NCBI GenBank assembly: GCA_046484775.1
Contig: JAWOIG010000072.1
Location: 1-5,901, forward strand
Origin: JAFGQE01 sp046484775
GTDB taxonomy: Bacteria; Bacillota; Clostridia; DUPQ01
Reading direction: 5' to 3'
Length of the DNA stretch: 5,901 nt
Shown here: piece by piece, positions 1-5,783 of the stretch
Layout of the letters: the number at the start of each line of letters is the position of its first letter
How positions within the stretch are numbered: position 1 is the stretch's first letter
Program-made: the position numbers and the translations under genes
The notes under the pieces: generated by a model
Seen by the model: only the letters and a program-made list of their open reading frames with translations
Databases searched by the model: none
What the model was told of the DNA's origin: nothing

Positions 1-1
1 A

Positions 2-52
2 GGCGCGGAGGACGCAACGGAAAGCGGGTTCCTCTGCGCCTTTGCGGTGTAA
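2..52 (+). CDS. possible 3' end of an upstream gene (partial)
   Basis: Frame 2 is open from the window edge to a TAA at 50-52 and reads as sixteen residues ending SGFLCAFAV. Its codons (GAG, GAC, GCA, ACG, GAA, AGC) resemble those of the genes downstream. The stop lies three bases before an AAGGAT ribosome-site-like sequence, the spacing expected between neighbouring genes of one operon. The fragment is too short to recognise a family. Frame 3 is also open here but reads as low-quality sequence. That this is a real gene end is an inference from spacing and codon use only. Confidence 0.35.
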   Translation, partial: GAEDATESGFLCAFAV

Positions 53-54
53 AC

Positions 55-67
55 AAGGATCATCATG
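55..67 (+). promoter_or_regulatory. ribosome binding site and ATG that do not match the thioesterase frame
   Basis: AAGGAT (55-60) is followed after a normal gap by an ATG at 65-67. In its own frame this ATG encodes only 12 residues (MPIAAIYSGSAV) before a TAA at 101-103. It is the only convincing translation start upstream of the thioesterase, whose frame is -1 relative to it. It could be a short leader peptide coupled to the thioesterase, or the true start of that gene separated from it by a frameshift. Confidence 0.4.
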
Positions 68-114
68 CCCATTGCCGCAATTTATTCAGGTAGTGCCGTT
101 TAACTTACATCAGA

Positions 115-510
115 TTGATATTGGCCAGATATGCGGAAACGGATCAAATGGGCATAGTTCATCATTCGGTGTATGCCATATGGTTTGAGGCAGCAAGAAC
201 GGAATTCATAAGGGAAGCCGGGATTTCTTACAGCGAGTGCGAGGAAAGAGGGCTTATGCTCCCCCTTGTCTTCCTTGAGTGCAACTTTGAAAAGCCGGCA
301 TATTATGAAGATGTCGTTTCGGTAGAAGTGTCCATTGAAAAGATGACGCCTGTACGCATGACGATGAAGTACAAGGTGACCAATAAAACAACCGGGGAGG
401 AATTAGCCGCAGGCAGGACCGGCCACGTATGGACCAATTCAAAACGGCAACCTGTAAATCTAAAGAAACACGATCCGGAAATCTATGAAATCATAAACCA
501 ATGCATTTAG
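115..510 (+). CDS. YbgC/FadM-type acyl-CoA thioesterase (4HBT hotdog fold), start uncertain
   Basis: This is a small hotdog-fold thioesterase of the 4-hydroxybenzoyl-CoA/YbgC type, a cytoplasmic family that hydrolyses acyl-CoA thioesters; the substrate cannot be told from sequence. The signature RYAETDQMGIVHHS is at residues 5-18, with the expected catalytic Asp at residue 10, followed by YAIWFEAAR with Glu25. The rest (a 'MLPLVFLECNFEKPA' stretch, then the strands to GRTGHVWT) follows the family pattern. At 131 residues it is near the usual 130-145. The first possible in-frame start is TTG at 115, which has no ribosome site. However, the codons just upstream (100-114, LTYIR) align well with the family's first strand, so the true N-terminus probably lies further upstream. 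No ATG, GTG or TTG exists between the in-frame TAG at 91 and position 115. The family assignment is firm; the start and an intact 5' end are not. Two terminators follow directly. Confidence 0.88.
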   Translation: MILARYAETDQMGIVHHSVYAIWFEAARTEFIREAGISYSECEERGLMLPLVFLECNFEKPAYYEDVVSVEVSIEKMTPVRMTMKYKVTNKTTGEELAAGRTGHVWTNSKRQPVNLKKHDPEIYEIINQCI

Positions 511-520
511 AATCCGTCTT

Positions 521-573
521 TTTCAAACAGTTGCACTGAGCAACTGTTTTTTTGCGGAATTTCAAACAGTTGC
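521..573 (+). repeat. direct repeat of a terminator arm
   Basis: TTTCAAACAGTTGC occurs at 521-534 and again at 560-573, a period of 39 bases. Each copy is followed by its own complementary arm, so the unit repeated is a whole hairpin. The loops (ACTGA and CAA) and the downstream T-runs differ. This suggests an older duplication or selection for the same stem. Confidence 0.85.
525..553 (+). terminator. rho-independent terminator 1
   Basis: A perfect 10-bp stem (AAACAGTTGC at 525-534 with GCAACTGTTT at 540-549) encloses a 5-base loop. Seven T residues at 547-553 form the U-tract. It begins 14 bases after the thioesterase stop codon. The upstream flank has T rather than A residues, so it should act only on + strand transcription. 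Confidence 0.9.
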
Positions 574-594
574 CCAAGGCAACTGTTTGTTTTT
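563..594 (+). terminator. rho-independent terminator 2, near-copy of terminator 1
   Basis: A perfect 12-bp stem (CAAACAGTTGCC at 563-574 with GGCAACTGTTTG at 578-589) with a 3-base CAA loop is followed by TTTTT at 590-594. The stem shares its ten core base pairs with terminator 1 and adds two. It lies just before the TATAAT box of the helicase gene and would stop readthrough from upstream. Confidence 0.85.
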
Positions 595-598
595 GGTG

Positions 599-604
599 TA
601 TAAT
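599..604 (+). promoter_or_regulatory. -10 box of the helicase gene promoter
   Basis: A perfect TATAAT lies 28 bases before the GTG start, giving an expected transcription start near 611 and a leader of about 22 bases. No good -35 hexamer is visible at 16-18 bases upstream; that position falls inside the stem of terminator 2 (AAGGCA region). The assignment rests on the -10 match and on the LexA-like box just downstream. Confidence 0.55.
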
Positions 605-609
605 GATTA

Positions 610-623
610 AGAACATATGTTTG
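610..623 (+). promoter_or_regulatory. candidate LexA/DinR (SOS) operator
   Basis: The 14 bases AGAACATATGTTTG match the Gram-positive LexA consensus CGAACRNRYGTTYC at every position except the two outermost. The core GAAC-ATAT-GTTT is nearly palindromic. It covers the expected transcription start (about 611), between the TATAAT box and the GGAGG ribosome site, where bound LexA would block the promoter. The gene behind it encodes a DNA repair-type helicase, consistent with SOS control. Seen: the match and its position. Inferred: repression by LexA. Confidence 0.65.
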
Positions 624-635
624 GAGGGCTGCGTG
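623..635 (+). promoter_or_regulatory. ribosome binding site that sets the GTG start of the helicase
   Basis: GGAGG at 623-627, with a further G at 628, stands five bases before GTG 633-635. This fixes the start. Earlier in-frame candidates are ruled out: TTG 552 lies inside the U-tract of terminator 1, and ATG 603 overlaps the -10 box. Confidence 0.85.
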
Positions 636-3005
636 GAAAAGAAAGTCGTCAGGGTTTCCGTAAAGGATCTTGTCAATTTCGGAATCAACAAGGGAAGCAT
701 CGATAAAGGCAAAGCGGCGATAATGTCTGATTCTGCCTGGGAAGGCAGCGCCTTTCATTCGCTTTTTCAAAAGAAGATGATGAATATCCACGGAGGCGAA
801 TCGTTTGGCAAGGAGGTTTTTGTCAGCGATGAAATATCGAATGATTATGTCGAGCTTAAAATAACCGGCCGTATCGATGGGGTCCTGACCGATGATTCGG
901 GAACATACATTTATGAAGTCAAGACAATCTCGAGAAATATCGGTGGAATTGGTGTGGATGAATATCCTTCATATTGGGCTCAGGCTATTTGTTACGGATA
1001 TATGTATGCGAAAAGCAAAGGGCTGGGGTCTGCAACGATACGCCTATTATATATAAACAGGGATTCGGGAGAAGACAGGCAGTTTGATAAAACGTATGAG
1101 TTTGATGAGCTTGGTTCATTTTACCTCGATTACGCAAACCGTTATCTGGAATGGACTGCCGGAATACGAAAATGGGAGATAATAAGGAACAACAGCATCG
1201 CATCCCTGGAATTTCCGTTCTCTTCATATAGAAACGGCCAAAGAAAGATGGCCGAGAAGGCATTTGTGTCAATAAGGGAGGGGAATAGACTTTTTATCCA
1301 GGCCCCGACCGGGATAGGCAAGACAATGGGAGCACTTTTCCCTGCCGTAAAAGCGCTCGGAGAGGGATTGGTGGAGCGCATATTCTATCTTACGGCCAAG
1401 ACGGTAACGGCAGGCATAGCAATTGAGAATCAAAGGAAGTTATGCGATTCCGGTTTGAACCTAAGAACGGTTGTCCTGACCGCGAAAGATAAGGTATGTC
1501 CCAGGGAAAAGCGAAACTGCGACCCTGATATCTGCGACAGGGCAAGGGATTATTATGAAAGATCGGGTAATGCGGTCGGCGATTTGTTGAACAATCAGCT
1601 TATGGACAGGGAAACCATTAGGAAATATGCAGATTTGTACAATATATGCCCATTTGAGCTGTCCCTGGACGCATCGCTTTATGCAGATTTGATAATAGGG
1701 GACTATAATTATCTTTTTGACCCGAGGGTCAGGCTCGTAAGATTTTTCGAAGATACCGGGGGAAATTATTGCTTTTTAATAGACGAAGCGCATAATCTGG
1801 TGGAACGGGCAAGGGAAATGTATTCATGCGAAATTGGCAAGGAACAAATCCTGGAGCTGAAAAGGGAGACAGATCCCAAATGGGACGACATGAAGAAGAG
1901 CCTTGAAAAAATAAACAAGGAGCTTGCATCCCTGAAGAAAGAGTATTTCGAAGATTCCCAGGGAACGGCGTTTGAAATCTCGGAGGACATGCCCACAAAG
2001 CTTGCCGCAGCTGTCAGGAAATGCGTTTCCATAATGGAACCATATTTGGAATATGATATGGGGGAAGAATACAGCATTAAGCTTATGGACATGTATTTCA
2101 ACCTGCTCTTCTTTACAAAGGTTTCGGAAATGTTTGACGGACGCTATGCGACCTTCTACGTGAAAAAGGGAAGTTATCTGCGTGTCAAGCTTATGTGCAT
2201 CGATCCTTCGTACCTGCTTTCAAAAGCAATGGACAAAGGAAAGTCATCCGTATTGTTCAGCGCCACCCTGGAGCCAGCAGTATATTATAAAAGCATACTG
2301 GGAGGAAGGGACAGGGATTCCTTTGTTTCCCTGCCGTCTCCGTTCCCCGGGGAAAACCTTGCCGTGATCATCGAGGGAAGGATCAGCACAAAATACAGGG
2401 ACAGGAACTTGTCCTATGATGACATAGCCTTTATGTTAAGGGATTCCTTCAGCATAAAGACCGGAAATTATATAGCATACTTTCCGTCATACAAATATCT
2501 GGAGGATGTCCTGGGCGTCTTTGAAAAAATAAGTCCTGAGTTTGAAATATTAACGCAGAAACCGGGAATGGCTGAAAATGACAGGGAGACTTTCCTTGAA
2601 AGATTTGAAAACCACGGCAACAGTACCTTGGTGGCATTCGCCGTTATGGGAGGTATTTTCGGCGAAGGGATAGACCTGGCAGGTGACAGGCTGTCGGGAG
2701 TTGCCGTCATTGGAACGGGACTTCCTGCCGTTTGCCCGGAACGCGAACTGATAAAAAGGTACTATGATGGAATCAATGGGCAGGGATTTGACTATGCCTA
2801 CACTTATCCCGGTCTCAACAGGGTGCTGCAGGCCGCAGGCAGGGTTATAAGGAGCGAGAACGACAGGGGTTTCGTACTGCTTATAGACAGCAGGTTCACA
2901 GGCAGGAAATACATGGAGCTATATCCTTCGTGGTGGAGTCCCGGATGTCTCTCCGGAAACAAGGCGCAGGCGGCCGATTACATATCGCCGGTTCTTTTAC
3001 TGTGA
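633..3005 (+). CDS. PD-(D/E)XK nuclease fused to DinG/XPD (Rad3)-type Fe-S DNA helicase
   Basis: A 790-residue cytoplasmic DNA-processing enzyme with two parts. Residues about 35-140 show RecB/Cas4-like nuclease motifs: H42, D82 (GRIDG), E95-V-K97 and Q117-AIC-Y121. From about residue 195 an SF2 Rad3-family helicase follows: Walker A APTGIGKT (224-231, K230), DEAH (384-387), SATLEP (543-548), motif V GEGIDL (677-682) and motif VI QAAGRVIR (733-740). Four cysteines, C289, C296, C301 and C339, lie between Walker A and DEAH where XPD and DinG hold a 4Fe-4S cluster, and are the likely ligands. XPD/DinG enzymes unwind DNA 5' to 3'; the nuclease would presumably cut the unwound strand, which is inference. 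All catalytic residues of both halves appear intact. The GTG start follows from the ribosome site. A LexA-like box upstream suggests damage induction. I recall a similar fusion in Clostridia, annotated only as ATP-dependent helicase, so the architecture is probably not new although its job is unclear. Confidence 0.93.
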   Translation: MEKKVVRVSVKDLVNFGINKGSIDKGKAAIMSDSAWEGSAFHSLFQKKMMNIHGGESFGKEVFVSDEISNDYVELKITGRIDGVLTDDSGTYIYEVKTISRNIGGIGVDEYPSYWAQAICYGYMYAKSKGLGSATIRLLYINRDSGEDRQFDKTYEFDELGSFYLDYANRYLEWTAGIRKWEIIRNNSIASLEFPFSSYRNGQRKMAEKAFVSIREGNRLFIQAPTGIGKTMGALFPAVKALGEGLVERIFYLTAKTVTAGIAIENQRKLCDSGLNLRTVVLTAKDKVCPREKRNCDPDICDRARDYYERSGNAVGDLLNNQLMDRETIRKYADLYNICPFELSLDASLYADLIIGDYNYLFDPRVRLVRFFEDTGGNYCFLIDEAHNLVERAREMYSCEIGKEQILELKRETDPKWDDMKKSLEKINKELASLKKEYFEDSQGTAFEISEDMPTKLAAAVRKCVSIMEPYLEYDMGEEYSIKLMDMYFNLLFFTKVSEMFDGRYATFYVKKGSYLRVKLMCIDPSYLLSKAMDKGKSSVLFSATLEPAVYYKSILGGRDRDSFVSLPSPFPGENLAVIIEGRISTKYRDRNLSYDDIAFMLRDSFSIKTGNYIAYFPSYKYLEDVLGVFEKISPEFEILTQKPGMAENDRETFLERFENHGNSTLVAFAVMGGIFGEGIDLAGDRLSGVAVIGTGLPAVCPERELIKRYYDGINGQGFDYAYTYPGLNRVLQAAGRVIRSENDRGFVLLIDSRFTGRKYMELYPSWWSPGCLSGNKAQAADYISPVLLL

Positions 3006-3011
3006 TATAAT
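3003..3011 (+). promoter_or_regulatory. extended -10 promoter element directly before nnr
   Basis: TGATATAAT is a full match to the extended -10 consensus TGnTATAAT, with the TGA stop codon of the helicase gene supplying the TGn part. Initiation six to seven bases after the hexamer would fall at about 3018, the A of the nnr ATG, giving a leaderless or nearly leaderless mRNA. No TTGACA-like -35 is visible at 17 bases, but extended -10 promoters can work without one. Confidence 0.45.
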
Positions 3012-3017
3012 TTCTCC

Positions 3018-4547
3018 ATGAGACTGGTGACGATAAGACAAATGCAGGATGCGGATAAATATGCAATCAAACGGCTGGGAATACCTGCCCGCACACTCAT
3101 GTCAAATGCCGCGGAAGCGGTTTCAACTGAAACACTCGGATATCTTAAGAATAAAGAAAATAAGACGGCAGCGGTTTTCTGCGGACCCGGCAATAATGGC
3201 GGCGACGGCTGGGCGACGGCTGTAAAGCTGCATGACAAGGGCATTGCCGTCACGGTTTTTTCAGTCTGCGGTCCTGAAATAACAAGCCCTGCGGCGGCAT
3301 CCTTCGCTAAATCGGCAATGGAAAAGAAAATACCGGTTGTCACAGGCAGGCTTCCATCGGATTCAGAACGGTTTGAAGTTTTCATTGATGCACTGTTCGG
3401 AATAGGCTTGTCCAGAAAAATCGAGGGGATATATGCGGAATATATAAAATATCTTAACTCATGCGGCAAATATATCATAGCAGCTGACATTCCGTCGGGA
3501 CTTGCCGGGGATGACGGGAATCCATTCGACCATGCCGTTAAAGCTGATCTCACGGTATGTTTTGGAATGCCGAAGGTAATGCTGTACAGTCAGCCGGGCT
3601 TTGGCTATTCAAAAAAGACAGTTGTATACGGAATAGGAATCCCTGACGAAGCGTATGAAGATTGCGAACCGGAATTTCATGCGGTTGACCTGGAGTTCGC
3701 CGTAAAAAGACTGAAACCCCGGGAAAAGATAAGTTCAAAAGGCACATACGGCAAAGTGCTTATTATTGCCGGAAGCCCGGGCATGAGCGGCGCCATGAGC
3801 CTTTGTGCGGAAGCATGCTACCGGAGCGGAACTGGACTTGTATATTGTGCGGTGCCGAAAAGCAAGCTGTATGAATATGACGGATTGGTAAGGGAAGCCA
3901 TATCAATTCCTGTCGAGGATTCCGGCAAACCCTATGTTTCTAAGGTTTCATCAAATGATATAGCAAAGAACACCATGGGGAAAACCGCGGTTGTAATAGG
4001 CCCCGGCCTTTCTGCAGATTCTGAATCAGAACACATCTACGACGCCATATTAAGTGCGGGATCCATTCCGATAATAGCGGATGCACAGGTTCTCAATGAC
4101 ATATCGAAGGACCCGGATATTCTGAACGGTGGCGCAGGAAGAACGATCATAACACCGCATCCCGGGGAAATGGCAAAGCTAACAAATGAAACCATTGGGA
4201 ACATACAGCAAAACCGCATAGAATCAGCCGTAAGCTTTGCCCAAAGACATGGTGTGATAGTATTATTGAAAGGCCACAGGACATTGATAACAAATGGTGC
4301 GAAAGTATTCATCAATACCACCGGGAACCCGGGAATGGCGACCGCGGGAAGCGGGGATGTTCTATGCGGGATAATAGCTTCATGTACTGCGATGAACATC
4401 GGACTGGATGAGGCGGCGGCCCTCGGTGCATACCTGCACGGAGCAGCAGGGGATGAAGCGGCCCGGAAGCTGGGCGAGTACGGAATGAAGGCGGGGGACA
4501 TCATAAATGAGATTCCCCATGTCATAAAAAACATAGCGGGGTCATAA
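3018..4547 (+). CDS. nnr: bifunctional NAD(P)HX epimerase / ADP-dependent NAD(P)HX dehydratase
   Basis: A metabolite-repair enzyme of 509 residues, a usual length for the fused protein. The N-terminal YjeF_N (NnrE) domain, about 1-215, epimerises R- and S-NAD(P)HX; it shows GPGNNGGDG (56-64), catalytic-type D124 in FIDALFGIG, and ADIPSGL (156-162). The C-terminal ribokinase-like NnrD domain, about 225-509, dehydrates S-NAD(P)HX back to NAD(P)H using ADP; it shows KGTYGKVLIIAGS (241-253), VIGPGL (326-331), TPHPGE (379-384) and NPGMATAGSGD (437-447) with catalytic D447. The usual DADALN motif reads DAQVLN (355-360). The start ATG fits the family's N-terminus (MRLVTIRQMQ), yet it is preceded by TTTCTCC, with no ribosome site. 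It starts 12 bases after the helicase stop. alr follows after three bases, so the two are surely cotranscribed; the pairing of nnr with alr is common in Firmicutes. Confidence 0.95.
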   Translation: MRLVTIRQMQDADKYAIKRLGIPARTLMSNAAEAVSTETLGYLKNKENKTAAVFCGPGNNGGDGWATAVKLHDKGIAVTVFSVCGPEITSPAAASFAKSAMEKKIPVVTGRLPSDSERFEVFIDALFGIGLSRKIEGIYAEYIKYLNSCGKYIIAADIPSGLAGDDGNPFDHAVKADLTVCFGMPKVMLYSQPGFGYSKKTVVYGIGIPDEAYEDCEPEFHAVDLEFAVKRLKPREKISSKGTYGKVLIIAGSPGMSGAMSLCAEACYRSGTGLVYCAVPKSKLYEYDGLVREAISIPVEDSGKPYVSKVSSNDIAKNTMGKTAVVIGPGLSADSESEHIYDAILSAGSIPIIADAQVLNDISKDPDILNGGAGRTIITPHPGEMAKLTNETIGNIQQNRIESAVSFAQRHGVIVLLKGHRTLITNGAKVFINTTGNPGMATAGSGDVLCGIIASCTAMNIGLDEAAALGAYLHGAAGDEAARKLGEYGMKAGDIINEIPHVIKNIAGS

Positions 4548-4550
4548 GAT

Positions 4551-5705
4551 ATGGAGAATATGCCGGGCAGGGCATGGGTTGAGATCAATCTCGACAGCAT
4601 AGCCCACAATCTACGGGAAATCAGGGGACGTCTTGGAAACGGAGTCCGGATCAACGGTGTCATAAAGGCGGATGGTTACGGGCACGGCGCGGTCATGACC
4701 GCCGGGGTTCTGTGCGACAATGGAATCGATATGCTTTCGGTTGCAACCCTGGACGAAGCGGTGCAGTTGAGAAAACAAAAAATCAAAGTTCCCATTCTGG
4801 TGCTCGGATATACCGAGGTCGGGCGGTTGAGGGAAATAATCAGGAACGACATCATTGTGTCTGTTTTCGATATTGAACTGGCAAGGAAGCTGTCAGATGA
4901 AGCAAAAACGAATAACAAGAGAATAAAGGTTCACATAAAGATAGATACCGGAATGAACAGGATAGGATTTCCATGGGATTATGAAGCCGATATTATTGAA
5001 GCTTTCAACTTAAAAGGGCTTGAAATATGCGGCACATTCACCCACTTCTCGACGGCAGACGAGGAAGACGGGGAATATACGAAAGTTCAGTATGTCAGGT
5101 TTGCGAATATTCTTGAAAGATTAAGAAATGAAGATCTGGAACCGGGAGTTTGCCATGCGGACAACAGCGGGGGTGCATTGCTGCATGTGGACAAGGCCCT
5201 TGACATGGTAAGAACAGGCCTTTTGCTTTATGGTCTTTACCCTTCCGAATACTCAAGACTGGCTTCAAGGATGGAGCTTGAACCTGCAATGATATTCAAG
5301 GCCAAGATAATAAAGGTTAAGGAAGTGGAAAAAGGAATGCCGGTCAGCTATGGCAACAAATATATTACAGCCGGAAAAACAAAGATTGCGACAATCGCCT
5401 GCGGGTATGCTGACGGGTATTCCCGGGTTCTTTCCGGTAAGGCGCAGGTTATCATAAACGGTAGAAAAGCACCGATAATCGGAAACATATGCATGGATAT
5501 GTGCATGGCGGACATATCAGGCATAGATACCCCTGTTAAGGCAGGGGATATGGCGATTCTGTTCAACGGTGAAATAACGGCAGGGGATGTGGCGGATATC
5601 AGCGGAACAATCAACTACGAGATACTTTGCAGAATAGGGATGAGGGTTCCAAGGGTTTACAAGCAGGGGGACAAAGTGGTGAAGGTCAGCAACTACCTTC
5701 TCTGA
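4551..5705 (+). CDS. alr: alanine racemase
   Basis: A PLP enzyme that interconverts L- and D-alanine in the cytoplasm, supplying D-Ala for peptidoglycan. The 384 residues match the family's usual length. The fold-type III TIM barrel opens with RAWVEINLDSIAHN (7-20). The PLP lysine is K39 in VIKADGYGHG. MNRIG (135-139), THFSTAD (164-170) and RTGLLLYG (221-228) follow. The second catalytic base, the family tyrosine, is Y267 in PVSYG at the start of the C-terminal beta domain, followed by GYADGYSR (285-292) and GNICMDMCM (311-319). No key residue is missing. ATG 4551 is chosen because it leaves the gene coupled to nnr at a three-base gap; a weak GCGGGG at 4536-4541 may serve as ribosome site. 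ATG 4560, three codons on, is possible and would give 381 residues. No terminator hairpin is visible after the stop. Confidence 0.96.
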   Translation: MENMPGRAWVEINLDSIAHNLREIRGRLGNGVRINGVIKADGYGHGAVMTAGVLCDNGIDMLSVATLDEAVQLRKQKIKVPILVLGYTEVGRLREIIRNDIIVSVFDIELARKLSDEAKTNNKRIKVHIKIDTGMNRIGFPWDYEADIIEAFNLKGLEICGTFTHFSTADEEDGEYTKVQYVRFANILERLRNEDLEPGVCHADNSGGALLHVDKALDMVRTGLLLYGLYPSEYSRLASRMELEPAMIFKAKIIKVKEVEKGMPVSYGNKYITAGKTKIATIACGYADGYSRVLSGKAQVIINGRKAPIIGNICMDMCMADISGIDTPVKAGDMAILFNGEITAGDVADISGTINYEILCRIGMRVPRVYKQGDKVVKVSNYLL

Positions 5706-5715
5706 GCGGAATCAT

Positions 5716-5744
5716 TTGACCGTCCAATGCTATAAATATATAAT
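5716..5744 (+). promoter_or_regulatory. sigma-A-type promoter for the gene at 5784
   Basis: TTGACC (5716-5721, five of six consensus bases) and TATAAT (5739-5744, perfect) are separated by the ideal 17 bases, with an AT-rich stretch (TATAAATA) just before the -10. Transcription should start near 5751, leaving a leader of about 33 bases. This is the best promoter in the window and begins 11 bases after the alr stop. It implies that the next gene is expressed independently of alr. Confidence 0.85.
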
Positions 5745-5769
5745 TGATTCATGCAAAAGACATAATGTC

Positions 5770-5775
5770 GGGAGG
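5770..5775 (+). promoter_or_regulatory. ribosome binding site of the last gene
   Basis: GGGAGG stands eight bases before ATG 5784 and is a strong Shine-Dalgarno match. Together with the promoter it supports a well-expressed gene and fixes its start. Confidence 0.85.
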
Positions 5776-5783
5776 AACGAAAG

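Noticed and set aside
521..594. Two short repeats with palindromic arms as a CRISPR array or mobile-element ends
   Set aside because: Only two copies, each followed by a T-run and closely placed after a stop codon, which fits tandem terminators; no cas gene or transposase is near.
552..632. N-terminal extension of the helicase from TTG 552 or ATG 603
   Set aside because: TTG 552 lies in the U-tract of terminator 1, the extension runs through terminator 2 and the -10 box, and a much better start (GGAGG plus GTG 633) exists.
633..1100. Cas4-like domain as part of a CRISPR or phage-defence system
   Set aside because: No cas genes, repeats, or other defence genes are in the window; neighbours are housekeeping genes and the upstream operator suggests SOS repair.
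3054..3200. Downstream in-frame start for nnr because ATG 3018 lacks a ribosome site
   Set aside because: The conserved NnrE N-terminus begins at the residues right after ATG 3018, so a later start would remove family sequence.
2978..3553. Long open frame on the - strand (191 codons) opposite nnr
   Set aside because: It lies antisense to well-conserved NnrE sequence, shows no recognisable domain and has no convincing ribosome site; its openness follows from codon bias of the + strand gene.
4037..4663. Long open frame on the - strand (208 codons) opposite the nnr-alr junction
   Set aside because: Rich in Ser, Pro and Ala with no domain, and antisense to two firmly identified genes; a shadow frame.
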